Shown one piece after another: positions 9,017 through 18,586 of a stretch of 64,000 nucleotides of DNA; within the stretch, counting starts at the first letter, position 1, and the number at the start of each line of letters is the position of its first letter. Position numbers and translations under genes: made by a program. A model generated the notes under the pieces. The model had not been told where the DNA came from and searched no databases. It saw only the letters and a list, made by a program, of their open reading frames with translations. The DNA is taken from positions 34,849-98,848 of the forward strand of contig CABJBM010000024.1 in NCBI GenBank assembly GCA_902363835.1. The letters run 5' to 3'. This stretch comes from Lachnospiraceae bacterium. Its GTDB lineage: Bacteria; Bacillota; Clostridia; Lachnospirales; Lachnospiraceae.

Positions 9017-9079
9017 GTCTTGTAATTACATTCTTCCTGGAGTAGACTTGGTATTTATCAAAAGAAAGGAGTGATTTTT

Positions 9080-9538
9080 ATGGATGACAGGAAATGGCTT
9101 CAGGCGGCAAACGATGGCTTTCAGATTACCAGGGTGAAAGCTGCCAATGATTATACGAAAAAGTTTGGCCTTACTTTGACAGATGAGGAGGCAGCTCTTC
9201 TCATAAGGGAGAGAAAGGATGCTTTAAAGGAACAGGAACGGGTGGAATTTGGGGAGGGAATCCTTCCAAAACTGATTTTTGCCTTTTGTGACTCTCCCTA
9301 CATCTATCAGGACAACTACGTGGATACCCTGGGAAGGCTTCAGGATATGTTTTATCTTTATAAAAATGAGTCATTGGATCAAACGACTGATGACGAGCTG
9401 ATTGAATTTATGAAGGGCCAGTTTGACGGACCATGCCAGGGATCCCTTGATCATTTGGAGGACACGGGGCTGGAGGCCTTTGCCAGAGGTGTTCGTTTTG
9501 GAGCCGGCCCGTATGAGGAAGAAGACGATGAGTTTTGA
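9080..9538 (+). CDS. Uncharacterised clostridial protein, first of an overlapping pair
   Basis: A 152-residue soluble acidic protein without signal peptide or membrane segment, mostly helical by composition, ending in an acidic tail (YEEEDDEF). I do not recognise a function. From memory, not from a search, it resembles the clostridial family named DUF6323. I start it at ATG 9080, eight bases after AAGAAAGGAG; the GTG at 9071 overlaps that site. A candidate promoter, TTGTAA-17-TAGACT, lies at about 9024-9052. The next gene overlaps it by 11 bases, so the two are probably translated together and may form a complex. Confidence 0.7.
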   Translation: MDDRKWLQAANDGFQITRVKAANDYTKKFGLTLTDEEAALLIRERKDALKEQERVEFGEGILPKLIFAFCDSPYIYQDNYVDTLGRLQDMFYLYKNESLDQTTDDELIEFMKGQFDGPCQGSLDHLEDTGLEAFARGVRFGAGPYEEEDDEF

Positions 9539-10376
9539 GACGCAGGAACTGGTGCCCATAGTGGCGGAATTAGCTGATAAATACACGGGAAAGGAGAGTA
9601 CCTCCATCACCTATGAAAAGGCGAGGCAGCTCATGGGCGCTGTTTTGTACTGCATTCATGAGTATGAAGCATATTTAGGGGAAAGGCAGGAACTTCTATC
9701 CCCTGATGGCATTCCTGATGCATGGACGGTTTATGGCCTTGGGTATGAAGCTGTGCTTAGGAAAGTGAAGGCGGCACAGATCCTGTATAACAACATCATA
9801 CCGGGTTTTAAGTATTACGGAAACCGGTGTTACTACGATACGTTTGTAAAAGGCATACCTTCTTTTTTCCTATATTATGATCCACGCTTTCATCCACAAA
9901 ATCACATCCTCACCCTGGATTACCCGGTCCTGTATCCAATGGAATCCCTGTTGGGAATCCATGCTGTCAGCACTTTTATCAAATGTGTGGGTCTGGAACA
10001 GGTTTTCTTTGAAAAGCTGCCGGATGAGTATGTCCTTCATGTGCTGAGAGCCTATTCTCCGGATCATGAAGAGCTGTTCATCAACCTTTCCGGCATTGTG
10101 TTACGGAATGTTCTGGGCTGCCGGATGGCAGGAAAAGGGATCCATACACAGGGATACACCACCGGAGAACTGGAACAGTTGACGGATTATGTAAATCAAA
10201 ACACCATGGCCTCATTGGAGCGGAAGATGGGGGAATTGGTTGATGAACTGGTAGGATCCGGATATGACGGACAGAAAGAACTGGGGGATTATCTAAAAGC
10301 CGATCTGCGTAATTACAGCTTTGAACTGAAAAATGCAGAGAAAAACCGGTGTTTTGATTCCATTCTTGCCATCTAA
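9528..10376 (+). CDS. Uncharacterised clostridial protein, second of an overlapping pair
   Basis: A 282-residue soluble protein of unknown function, starting most likely at ATG 9528 (MSFETQELVPIVAELADKY) with a GAGGAAG site inside the preceding gene. The frame is open back to 9423, but those codons only mirror the upstream gene. It is rich in Tyr and Leu with no recognisable nucleotide-binding or metal motif. From unverified memory it resembles families called DUF6179 that travel with the partner gene. The pair is followed by a strong terminator at 10444. A stress, sporulation or housekeeping role would be guesswork. Confidence 0.7.
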   Translation: MSFETQELVPIVAELADKYTGKESTSITYEKARQLMGAVLYCIHEYEAYLGERQELLSPDGIPDAWTVYGLGYEAVLRKVKAAQILYNNIIPGFKYYGNRCYYDTFVKGIPSFFLYYDPRFHPQNHILTLDYPVLYPMESLLGIHAVSTFIKCVGLEQVFFEKLPDEYVLHVLRAYSPDHEELFINLSGIVLRNVLGCRMAGKGIHTQGYTTGELEQLTDYVNQNTMASLERKMGELVDELVGSGYDGQKELGDYLKADLRNYSFELKNAEKNRCFDSILAI

Positions 10377-10443
10377 ATGAAAAATAGTGCCATACCAGAT
10401 CTGTGCCCTGGAAACAGCCGGTGATGTTTGGAAAATAAAAAAA

Positions 10444-10485
10444 AGATACCGGGAAGATTTTGAGTTTCTTCCCGGTATCTTTTTA
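10444..10485. terminator. Strong bidirectional terminator
   Basis: A perfect 13-bp stem (AGATACCGGGAAG at 10444-10456 and its complement at 10468-10480) with an 11-base loop. An A-tract precedes it and TTTTTA follows, so it serves both the overlapping gene pair on the plus strand and the activase-like gene on the minus strand, whose stop codon is at 10483. Confidence 0.9.
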
Positions 10486-13400
10486 TACGGTTTCCGTTGG
10501 TTCTTCCCCTTTGCGCATATTTTTCTGTGCAGTGGAGAGCATCAGCTTAATACGGTTTAACTGGTTTACTTCGCTTGCGCCGGGATCATAGTCCACGGCA
10601 ATGATATTGGAATCAGGATAGGCTTTCCGCAGTTCCTTTATGACGCCTTTTCCAACAATGTGGTTGGGGAGGCAGCCAAAGGGCTGGGTGCACACGATGT
10701 TATTGGTGCCGCTGTGGATCAGCTCCAGCATCTCTCCGGTCAAAAACCATCCTTCGCCGGTCTGGTTTCCAATGGATACAAAATCCTTTGCCATGTCCGC
10801 CAGATTTCCGATGTGGGCAGGGGCTGTAAAGTGTTTGCTCTTTAACAGCTCCTTTTTAGCTGTCCTGCGGAAATACTCCAACAGGGAGATTCCCATATTG
10901 GATAAGGCAGCGGTGGTTTTCTTGCCCCCTAAATTCTGGGCTTTAAAGTTGCTGTTGTAGAAACAGTATAAAAGGAAGTCCATCAGGTCCGGCATAACAG
11001 CTTCCGCGCCTTCCGATTCCAAAAGCTCTACAATGTGATTGTTGGCCAGAGGAGAAAACTTAACAAGGATCTCTCCTACAATACCCACCTTGGGCTTTTG
11101 GCCGGGGGTTCTTGGAAGATTGTCAAAATCCCTGATAATCCCTTTTAAGTTGCGGGAGAAGGTTATCATGTCCGGGGATTTTTTGGACAGGGATTCGATA
11201 CACTGCCTTTTCCATTTTTCGTGAAGGGAATTGGCTGAACCGGGTACCTTCTCATAGGGGCGGGTGGCATATAAAACCCTCATAAAAACATCACCGTATA
11301 CCACTGCCTGCATGGCTTTTGTCAGCATGGGCAGGGTGATGGTAAATCCGGGGTTTGTTTCCATGTTGTTTGCATTGACGGAGATGACCGGGATCTGGCC
11401 CATGTCTGCCTTCTCCAGGGCCCGCCGGATGAATCCGATGTAATTGGAAGCCCGGCAGCCGCCTCCGGTCTGGCTCATGAATACTGCGGTGCGGTCTAAG
11501 TCATATTTTCCCGAAAGAAGTGCATCCATGATCTGTCCCACCACAATGAGGGAGGGGTAGCAGGCATCGTTGTTCACGTATTTTAATCCGGTATCAACGG
11601 CAGAGCGGTTGTCGTTTTGAAGGACCTCCACCCGGTAGCCAAAGGAGCGGATTGCAGGTTCAATTAAGTCAAAATGAATGGGTGACATCTGGGGGCACAG
11701 GATGGTGTAATCCTTTTTCATCTCTTTGGTAAAGGTAATCCTGTGATAAGCGCTGGAAACCACCTTTTGCTCGTAGTGGCGCTTGTCGCGTACCCGAAGT
11801 GCCGCAATCAGGGAGCGGATACGGATTCTGGCAGCTCCCAGGTTATTGACCTCATCGATCTTTAAAACCGTATAGATTTTGCCGGAGCCGGTTAAGATGT
11901 CATTAACCTGGTCTGTGGTAACGGCATCCAGACCGCAGCCAAAGGAATTCAGCTGGATTAAGTCTAAGCGGCTCTCCTTTTTTACGAGGGCGGCGGCACG
12001 GTAAAGCCTGGTGTGGTACATCCACTGGTCGGTAACCACCAGGGGGCGTTCGATTTCAGCCAGGTGGGAAATGGAATCCTCCGTAAGAACCGCAAATCCA
12101 TAGGAGGTAATAAGCTCCGGAATGCCGTGGTTGATCTCAGGGTCCACATGATAAGGGCGGCCCGCCAGCACGATTCCATGGCGGTCGTTGTCCTCCAGCC
12201 ACTTTAAAGTTTCCTCGCCTTTTTTCTCCATATCGGTCCTGGAAGCCATAAGCTCCATCCAGCCCTTTTCAGCGGCAGCAATGATCTCAGATACGGGGAT
12301 CCGGAATTCCTCTGCAAATACCTCTGTCAGGCGGCTGGTGAGTATTTGTTCATTGGTAAAGGCCATGAACGGGTTTAAAAAGCGGATATTTTCTGTCTTA
12401 ATTCCCTCCACGTTGTTCTTGATGTTCTCCGCATAGGAGGTGACGATTGGGCAGTTAAAGTGGTTTCCTGCTCCAGGGGTCTCATTCCGTTCATAGGGAA
12501 TGCAGGGATAAAAAATGGTTTTAATCCCCTGCCTGATCAGCCATTCAATGTGGCCGTGGGCGATTTTTGCCGGATAGCATTCCGATTCGCTTGGTATGGA
12601 TTCAATGCCCAGCTCATAAATCTTTCTGGTGGACTGGGGGGACAGCACGGTCCGGAATTTCAGCTCTTTAAAGAAAACGGCCCAGAAGGGATAGTTTTCA
12701 TACATGTTTAAGACTCTGGGAATGCCGATGGTGCCCCGCTCTGCAAGATCCTGGCTAAGAGGCTCGTAATCAAACATGCGGCGGTTTTTATAGTCAAAGA
12801 GATTAGGGATTTCCCGTTTTGCTTTTTCCTTGCCAAGGCCCCGTTCACAGCGGTTTCCTGTAATAAACTGGCGGCCTCCGTCAAAGCGGTTGACAGTCAG
12901 CACACAGCTGTTGGTACAGCCTTTGCAGCGGGCCATGGAGGTTTCGTAATGCAGTCCCAGAATCTTATCCAGGCTCAGCATGGTGGTTGTTTTGGATTCC
13001 TCATAGCGTTCTCTTGCAATAAGGGCAGCGCCAAAGGCTCCCATGATGCCTGCAATATCCGGGCGGATGGCCTGGCAGCCTGAAATCTTTTCAAAGCTTC
13101 TTAAAACGGCGTTGTTGTAAAAGGTTCCGCCCTGGACCACCACATGCTGGCCCAAATCAGAAGCATTTGTGATTTTAATCACTTTAAACAGGGCATTTTT
13201 AATAACAGAATAAGCCAGCCCTGCGGAAATATCGGATACCTGGGCCCCTTCTTTTTGGGCCTGCTTTACGTTGGAATTCATGAATACCGTACATCTGGTC
13301 CCTAAGTCGGTGGGATTTTCCGCAAATAAAGCTTCCTCTGCGAAATTCTCCACCTGGTAGTTTAAGGAATTGGCAAAGGTTTCGATAAAGGAACCGCAGC

Positions 13401-14745
13401 CTGAGGAACAGGCCTCGTTTAACTGGACGCTGTCAACGGTGCCGTTTTTGATGCGGATGCATTTCATGTCCTGGCCGCCGATGTCCAGGATGCAGTCTAC
13501 CTTTGGTTCAAAAAAGGCTGCTGCATAGTAGTGGGAGATGGTTTCCACCTCGCCCTCGTCAAGGAGGAAGGCCGATTTTAAGAGGGCTTCTCCATAGCCG
13601 GTGGAGCAGGACCATACGATCTGGCTGTCCTTTGGCATCTGTTCCCTGATTTCACTCATGGCCCGGATCGCCGTTGCAAGAGGACTTCCGTTGTTGCTGC
13701 TGTAAAACTTATATAACAGGGTGCCGTCTTCGCCTACAAGGGCCACCTTTGTGGTGGTGGAACCGGCATCAATTCCTAAAAAGCATTTTCCATGGTAAGA
13801 GGACAGATCACCCTTTTTAACACAGTGTCTGTTGTGGCGGCTTATGAACGCATCAAAATCAGCCTGGTCCGCAAACAGCGGTTCCATGCGCTTTACTTCA
13901 AATTCCATCCGGATGCCCGAGGATAAGCGGTTTATCATAGCCTCCAGGGATATGTTCCCTCCCTGGACCTCGTTTGCATTCATGGCTGCGCCAATGGCGG
14001 CAAACAGATGGGAATGCTCCGGAGCGATGATTTCCTCCCCTGATAAATGCAGGGTGCGGACAAAGGCCTTCTGAAGTTCCGGAAGAAAGTGAAGAGGGCC
14101 TCCCAGGAAGGCCACATGGCCTCTGATGGGCTTTCCGCATGCCAGGCCGCTGATGGTCTGATTTACCACTGCCTGAAAAATGGAAGCCGCAAGATCTTCC
14201 CTGGTAGCCCCTTCATTGATAAGTGGCTGGATGTCTGTCTTTGCAAATACTCCGCAGCGGGCAGCAATGGGGTAAATGGCCTTGTAATTGGCCGCATACT
14301 CATTTAAACCGGAAGCGTCGGTCTGCAAAAGCGCTGCCATCTGATCGATAAAGGACCCGGTGCCGCCGGCACAGATTCCGTTCATCCGCTGGTCAATGCC
14401 GCCGGTAAAGTAAATAATTTTTGCATCTTCTCCCCCAAGTTCGATTGCCACGTCGGTCTGCGGGGCATAATCCTTAAGAGAGGTAGCAACGGATACAACC
14501 TCCTGAACAAAGGGAACCTTTAAATGCCTGGACAAAGTTAATCCGCCGGAGCCTGTGATGGCGGGGCATAAGTCCACTGGACCCAGTTTGTCATAAGCCT
14601 TCTTTAAAAGGCCGGCTAAAGTTTCCTGTATGTTTGCGTAATGCCGCTCATAGTCGGCGAACAAGATTTCATTGTTTTCATTTAATATTGCTATTTTCAC
14701 GGTAGTGGAACCGATATCGATTCCTAATGTTTGATATGTAATCAT
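10483..14745 (-). CDS. 2-hydroxyacyl-CoA dehydratase activase-related fusion protein
   Basis: About 1420 residues. Two ASKHA/BcrAD_BadFG ATPase modules stand in tandem ([14 protein letters not shown] near residue 8 and [13 protein letters not shown] about 320 residues later, each with a GG-D-K motif and, in the first, the CAGGTGSF cluster-ligand loop). Next come a Cys cluster (CKGCTNSC), a DUF2229-type CoA-enzyme-activase region and a C-terminal half like the dehydratase subunits ([13 protein letters not shown]). Such fusions are common in Clostridia but their substrate is unknown; by analogy they use ATP to drive a low-potential electron from a 4Fe-4S cluster. Starting at ATG 14745 puts GIDIGS at the usual place; the frame running back to 14835 begins upstream of the promoter. 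The AGGAGG site lies 19 bases from this ATG, with a GGGG-TTA-CCCC hairpin between. Confidence 0.85.
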   Translation of the reverse strand: MITYQTLGIDIGSTTVKIAILNENNEILFADYERHYANIQETLAGLLKKAYDKLGPVDLCPAITGSGGLTLSRHLKVPFVQEVVSVATSLKDYAPQTDVAIELGGEDAKIIYFTGGIDQRMNGICAGGTGSFIDQMAALLQTDASGLNEYAANYKAIYPIAARCGVFAKTDIQPLINEGATREDLAASIFQAVVNQTISGLACGKPIRGHVAFLGGPLHFLPELQKAFVRTLHLSGEEIIAPEHSHLFAAIGAAMNANEVQGGNISLEAMINRLSSGIRMEFEVKRMEPLFADQADFDAFISRHNRHCVKKGDLSSYHGKCFLGIDAGSTTTKVALVGEDGTLLYKFYSSNNGSPLATAIRAMSEIREQMPKDSQIVWSCSTGYGEALLKSAFLLDEGEVETISHYYAAAFFEPKVDCILDIGGQDMKCIRIKNGTVDSVQLNEACSSGCGSFIETFANSLNYQVENFAEEALFAENPTDLGTRCTVFMNSNVKQAQKEGAQVSDISAGLAYSVIKNALFKVIKITNASDLGQHVVVQGGTFYNNAVLRSFEKISGCQAIRPDIAGIMGAFGAALIARERYEESKTTTMLSLDKILGLHYETSMARCKGCTNSCVLTVNRFDGGRQFITGNRCERGLGKEKAKREIPNLFDYKNRRMFDYEPLSQDLAERGTIGIPRVLNMYENYPFWAVFFKELKFRTVLSPQSTRKIYELGIESIPSESECYPAKIAHGHIEWLIRQGIKTIFYPCIPYERNETPGAGNHFNCPIVTSYAENIKNNVEGIKTENIRFLNPFMAFTNEQILTSRLTEVFAEEFRIPVSEIIAAAEKGWMELMASRTDMEKKGEETLKWLEDNDRHGIVLAGRPYHVDPEINHGIPELITSYGFAVLTEDSISHLAEIERPLVVTDQWMYHTRLYRAAALVKKESRLDLIQLNSFGCGLDAVTTDQVNDILTGSGKIYTVLKIDEVNNLGAARIRIRSLIAALRVRDKRHYEQKVVSSAYHRITFTKEMKKDYTILCPQMSPIHFDLIEPAIRSFGYRVEVLQNDNRSAVDTGLKYVNNDACYPSLIVVGQIMDALLSGKYDLDRTAVFMSQTGGGCRASNYIGFIRRALEKADMGQIPVISVNANNMETNPGFTITLPMLTKAMQAVVYGDVFMRVLYATRPYEKVPGSANSLHEKWKRQCIESLSKKSPDMITFSRNLKGIIRDFDNLPRTPGQKPKVGIVGEILVKFSPLANNHIVELLESEGAEAVMPDLMDFLLYCFYNSNFKAQNLGGKKTTAALSNMGISLLEYFRRTAKKELLKSKHFTAPAHIGNLADMAKDFVSIGNQTGEGWFLTGEMLELIHSGTNNIVCTQPFGCLPNHIVGKGVIKELRKAYPDSNIIAVDYDPGASEVNQLNRIKLMLSTAQKNMRKGEEPTETV

Positions 14746-14806
14746 ATGTGCGGGGTAACCCCTGCCTCCTTTTAGATAAAAGTAAGTTGCTGGCTCACCG
14801 AACATC

Positions 14807-14835
14807 AGTTTAACATAAAATAAGAAATAATACAA
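14807..14835 (-). promoter_or_regulatory. Promoter of the activase-like gene
   Basis: On the minus strand, -35 TTGTAT (14835-14830), 17 bases, then -10 TAAACT (14812-14807). The start would be near 14800, leaving a 55-base leader. It is divergent from the corA promoter about 75 bases away. Confidence 0.6.
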
Positions 14836-14909
14836 TTGTCATAAGATGCTAAAAATATGTTAAAACTAGTAAAATTTGTTTAAGTTCATGAAAAGGGTTT
14901 TCTTTTCAT

Positions 14910-14938
14910 TTGACAAAAATGGTTTGGGAAATTATAAT
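14910..14938 (+). promoter_or_regulatory. Consensus sigma-A promoter of corA
   Basis: A perfect TTGACA (14910-14915), a 17-base spacer and a perfect TATAAT (14933-14938). The predicted start near 14945 gives a leader of about 50 bases. Confidence 0.85.
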
Positions 14939-14998
14939 GTATAAGTCAAAGTTTGCCAACGTTTCCATAAAGATTTTTCAGTGAAAGAGAGAAAAGCT

Positions 14999-15940
14999 AT
15001 GATTCAGATTTATAAAACAGAAGACGGCCTGATTCAGCAAAAGGATGAGCTTTCTCCGGGTTCCTGGATTGCCCTTACAGACCCTACTGCCACGGAGATC
15101 CTGGAAATTGCCAATACCTGTAAAATCGATCCTGATGATTTAAGGGCGCCCCTTGATGAGGAAGAACGTTCCCGTATCCAGACAGAGGACCATTACACCC
15201 TCATCCTGGTAGACGTTCCAACCATTGAGGAACGTGGCGGCAAGGACTGGTATGTGACCATACCAATGGGCATCATAACCACAGAAGAGGCCATTGTTAC
15301 GGTTTGTCTGGAAGAAACTACTGTTCTCAACGCATTTATGGACGGCAGGGTGAGGGGGTTCCATACCTACATGAAAACCCGGTTTATCCTGCAGATCCTG
15401 TATAAGAATGCATCCTTGTACCTGCAATATCTAAGAATCATTGATAAAAAAAGCGGGGAAGTCGAGGAGAAGCTTCACAAATCCACCAAGAACCGGGAGC
15501 TGATTGAGCTTTTGGAGCTGGAAAAGAGCCTTGTGTACTTTACCACCTCCCTGCGTTCCAATGAGATGGTGCTTGAAAAACTCATGAGAAATGAAAAAAT
15601 CAAGAAGTATCCGGAGGATACGGAGCTTTTGGAGGACGTTATCGTCGAGAACAAGCAGGCCATTGAGATGGCGAATATCTACAGCGGAATCTTAAGCGGA
15701 ACAATGGATGCCTTTGCTTCTGTCATATCCAATAACTTAAATATTGTCATGAAGTTTCTGGCAACCATCACCATTGTTATGTCAATACCAACCATGGTGG
15801 CAAGCTTTTATGGAATGAACGTCAATTCCAGAGGGATCCCCTTTGCTGAGAGTCCCTATGGCTTTGCCATTGTTTTAGGGCTGACTCTGGCACTGACGTT
15901 GATTGTAGCGTGGATTTTTTCCAAAAAGGATCTGTTCTAG
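14999..15940 (+). CDS. corA: CorA-family divalent cation transporter
   Basis: A 313-residue member of the CorA/MIT family that moves Mg2+ (or Co2+/Ni2+) through a pentameric channel. A long acidic and helical cytoplasmic N-terminal domain is followed by two C-terminal membrane helices. The first helix ends in the diagnostic YGMN motif (SFYGMNVNSRGIPF); the second ends in a short basic tail (SKKDLF). I use ATG 14999 (MIQIYKTEDG) rather than GTG 14981, because a purine-rich site (GAAAGAGAG) lies in front. It has its own consensus promoter. A Mg2+ sensor leader is not visible in the 50-base 5' region. Confidence 0.9.
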   Translation: MIQIYKTEDGLIQQKDELSPGSWIALTDPTATEILEIANTCKIDPDDLRAPLDEEERSRIQTEDHYTLILVDVPTIEERGGKDWYVTIPMGIITTEEAIVTVCLEETTVLNAFMDGRVRGFHTYMKTRFILQILYKNASLYLQYLRIIDKKSGEVEEKLHKSTKNRELIELLELEKSLVYFTTSLRSNEMVLEKLMRNEKIKKYPEDTELLEDVIVENKQAIEMANIYSGILSGTMDAFASVISNNLNIVMKFLATITIVMSIPTMVASFYGMNVNSRGIPFAESPYGFAIVLGLTLALTLIVAWIFSKKDLF

Positions 15941-16020
15941 CCCGTAAGTCTGGGAAATGCCCTTTGGGTATTTCTTCATGCCCAAAGAGCCTGGGCACAA
16001 ATTAGGAAAAGGATGAAAGC

Positions 16021-16866
16021 ATGAAGTTTTTTTATAATCTTGAACGCAGATTCAGAAAGTATGCGATTCCGAATCTGATGTACTATATCATCGGCATGTA
16101 TGGTGTGGGATTGTTGATGGAGATGCTCGCACCGGGATTTTACTGGCATTACCTGTCTCTTGACGCCGGGAAGATACTTGGCGGCCAGGTGTGGAGAATT
16201 GTCACCTTCATGATTTACCCGCCGGGCGGCGGCATTTTTATGAGCCTGATCAGCATGTATTTGTACTATATGCTGGGAGTGAACTTAGAGAGGATCTGGG
16301 GAGCGTTCCGCTTTAACGTCTATTTCTTTATGGGAGTCATCGGTCATGTGGCAGCAGCGATGATTGTCTATATTTTCATGGGACAGACGGTGTATCTGAC
16401 AACGGAATTTCTCAATTACTCCCTGTTCTTTGCCTTTGCAGCCACATTTCCGGATCTGGAATTCCTCTTGTTTTTCGTGATGCCCATAAAAGCCAAGTGG
16501 CTGGCCATCTTTAACGGGATCTACTTCCTGTATGGATTTATTACCGGCAACATTGCTACCAGAGTCACAATATTCATGTCCTTATTGAACTTTATCCTCT
16601 TTATCCTTTTGACTCGGAATTTAAGCCGGTTTAATCCGAAAGAGATCAAAAGAAAACAGAATTTTCAAAAGCAGATGAAGATAAAGCCCCAGGGCTGGAC
16701 TCATCATCGGTGCGCCGTGTGCGGGCGAACCGAAAAGGACGCTCCAAACCTGGAATTTCGCTATTGTTCAAAATGCGAAGGCAGTTATGAATACTGTTCC
16801 GAGCATTTGTATACACATAAACACGTAACACCGTCCAACCCCACAACCGGTGATACAACCAACTAG
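16021..16866 (+). CDS. Rhomboid-like membrane protein with C-terminal zinc ribbon
   Basis: A 281-residue protein with about six membrane helices between residues 17 and 200, laid out like a rhomboid or derlin fold (QVWRIVTFMIYPP, then LGVNLERIWGAFRFNVYFF). The catalytic GxSG serine motif is absent where expected (the region reads LNYSLFFAFA), so it is probably not a protease. The cytoplasmic tail carries paired cysteines, CAVCGRTE and YCSKCEGSYEYC, with EHLYTHKH, a likely zinc-binding domain. It sits 15 bases before pyruvate kinase and probably shares its transcript. A hairpin (TTTGGGTAT pairing with ATGCCCAAA) precedes it at about 15965-15990. Function unknown. Confidence 0.75.
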   Translation: MKFFYNLERRFRKYAIPNLMYYIIGMYGVGLLMEMLAPGFYWHYLSLDAGKILGGQVWRIVTFMIYPPGGGIFMSLISMYLYYMLGVNLERIWGAFRFNVYFFMGVIGHVAAAMIVYIFMGQTVYLTTEFLNYSLFFAFAATFPDLEFLLFFVMPIKAKWLAIFNGIYFLYGFITGNIATRVTIFMSLLNFILFILLTRNLSRFNPKEIKRKQNFQKQMKIKPQGWTHHRCAVCGRTEKDAPNLEFRYCSKCEGSYEYCSEHLYTHKHVTPSNPTTGDTTN

Positions 16867-16881
16867 CTACGGAGGATAATG

Positions 16882-18318
16882 ATGAAGAGAACCAAGATTA
16901 TTTGCACCATGGGACCCAATACCAATGACCGCGCACTGATGATGGCACTTGCCCAGCATGGCATGGATGTGGCCAGATTCAACTTCTCACATGGTGATTA
17001 TGAAGAGCAGAAGATGCGCCTTGACTTACTAAAGAGCATCCGCGAGGAACTGGACCTTCCGATTGCCGCGCTCCTTGATACAAAAGGACCGGAGATCCGT
17101 ACCGGACTTTTAAAGGATGGAAAAAAGGTGAACTTAAAAGAAGGAGACCTTTATGTCCTGACAACAGAAGAGATCGTTGGAGATGAAACAAAAGGACACA
17201 TCAACTATAGCGGACTGAATGATGACGTTGTCTCAGGAAACCGCATTCTCATTGACGACGGCCTGATCGAACTGGAAGTCCTTGAGGTAAAGGGCAAGGA
17301 AATCGTATGTAAGATCATTAACGGCGGCGAGCTGGGAGAAAGAAAAGGCGTTAACGTGCCAAATGTCAAGGTAAAGCTTCCGGCGCTTACGGATAAGGAT
17401 AAAATGGATATAAAGTTCGGCATTGAGCAGGGCTTTGATTTCATTGCAGCTTCCTTTGTCCGCACCGCTGATGCGATTTATGAAATAAAGAAGATTCTGG
17501 AAGAAAATGGCTCCAATATAGCAGTTATTGCCAAGATCGAAAATGCGGAAGGCATTGAAAATCTTGATGACATCATCGAAGCCAGCGACGGAATCATGGT
17601 TGCCCGCGGCGATATGGGTGTTGAGATCCCGGCCCAGGAGGTACCCTTTATCCAGAAACGGATTATAGAAAAATGCAACGAAGCCTGCAAGCCCGTTATT
17701 ACGGCTACCCAGATGCTGGATTCCATGATCCGCAATCCCCGTCCAACCAGAGCTGAGGTAACGGATGTGGCTAATGCTGTTTATGACGGGACGGATGCAG
17801 TCATGCTTTCCGGTGAGACCGCCATGGGCAAATATCCGGTTGAAGCTCTTTCCATGATGGCTTCCATTGTGGAGGAGACGGAAAAGCATCTGGATTACAG
17901 TGCATACAGAGAGCGTAAGGTTTCCGCTGTGAATGTGCATAATGTATCCAATGCAGTATGTTATTCTTCTGTTTCCACCGCCCATGACTTAGGAGCCAGG
18001 GTAATTGTAGCGCCAAGCATCACCGGCTTTACTGCAAGGCTGTTATCCAAGTGGAGACCGGAAAGCCAGATCATCGGCTTATCCCCAAGCTCCTCCGCCC
18101 TTCGCCAGATGCAGTTATACTGGGGGGTAAGACCCTTCCATGGTAAGCGTGCGGAATCCACGGACGTTTTGATTTATTCCTCCATTGAACTGTTAAAGGT
18201 AAAAGGGATTGTAAAAGAAAATGAAACGGTAGTGGTTACCGCAGGTGTGGTAAATCCGGTGAGAAAGAATGAACCGGCAGCCCATACCAATATCATGCGT
18301 ATTGTGACCGTAGATTAA
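16882..18318 (+). CDS. pyk: Pyruvate kinase
   Basis: Converts phosphoenolpyruvate and ADP to pyruvate and ATP, the last step of glycolysis. The 478-residue chain is the short form without the extra C-terminal PEP-utilising domain seen in Bacillus. Motifs include KIICTMGP at the start, ARFNFSHG, the active-site stretch IAKIENAEGIENLDDI, the DGIMVARGDMGVE loop and ATQMLDSM. I prefer the second of two adjacent ATG codons (16882) because GGAGG at 16871 is six bases from it and only three from the first. It follows the rhomboid-like gene closely and ends before a strong terminator at 18369. Confidence 0.97.
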   Translation: MKRTKIICTMGPNTNDRALMMALAQHGMDVARFNFSHGDYEEQKMRLDLLKSIREELDLPIAALLDTKGPEIRTGLLKDGKKVNLKEGDLYVLTTEEIVGDETKGHINYSGLNDDVVSGNRILIDDGLIELEVLEVKGKEIVCKIINGGELGERKGVNVPNVKVKLPALTDKDKMDIKFGIEQGFDFIAASFVRTADAIYEIKKILEENGSNIAVIAKIENAEGIENLDDIIEASDGIMVARGDMGVEIPAQEVPFIQKRIIEKCNEACKPVITATQMLDSMIRNPRPTRAEVTDVANAVYDGTDAVMLSGETAMGKYPVEALSMMASIVEETEKHLDYSAYRERKVSAVNVHNVSNAVCYSSVSTAHDLGARVIVAPSITGFTARLLSKWRPESQIIGLSPSSSALRQMQLYWGVRPFHGKRAESTDVLIYSSIELLKVKGIVKENETVVVTAGVVNPVRKNEPAAHTNIMRIVTVD

Positions 18319-18368
18319 TGAACCTTGCATTTTTAATGAATATTTATACAAAAAAAGTATAGACAAAG

Positions 18369-18427
18369 GAGTCTATCCCCGGTACAATGAAGCTTACCAG
18401 CAGATGTGCCGGGGACAGGCTCTTTTT
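18369..18427 (+). terminator. Terminator of pyk, overlapped by an alternative hairpin
   Basis: A long stem pairs GAGTCTATCCCCGG (from 18369) with CCGGGGACAGGCTC (to 18422), with two mismatches and extra pairs toward the loop, followed by TTTTT. A smaller hairpin, ATAGAC (18358-18363) with GTCTAT (18371-18376), uses part of the same left arm, so the two structures exclude each other at the base. Confidence 0.8.
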
Positions 18428-18467
18428 GATTCATGGAAAATTGCGTCCAATGAGTCAAAAGATCCTT

Positions 18468-18476
18468 TGCTATAGA
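18468..18476 (+). promoter_or_regulatory. Candidate extended -10 promoter of lysA
   Basis: TGCTATAGA at 18468-18476 fits an extended -10 element; no good -35 is seen. The start near 18483 would leave a leader of about 100 bases in which GCGCA/TGCGC, CCGG/CCGG and GCTG/CAGC can pair as a nested hairpin. I do not see the conserved elements of a lysine riboswitch. Confidence 0.45.
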
Positions 18477-18586
18477 TACGCAGCAGGCGCAGATCCGGTA
18501 TGATTGCTGAAGCAGCCGGGTTTTTGCGCGGGAGTCTGTTTTGCAGATCCCTATTCACATGGTAAGCTACGAGAGGAGAGAAAGCT

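Noticed and set aside
18483..18586. Lysine riboswitch before lysA
   Set aside because: The leader is only about 100 bases and lacks the AGAGGTGC and GCCGAAG type conserved segments.
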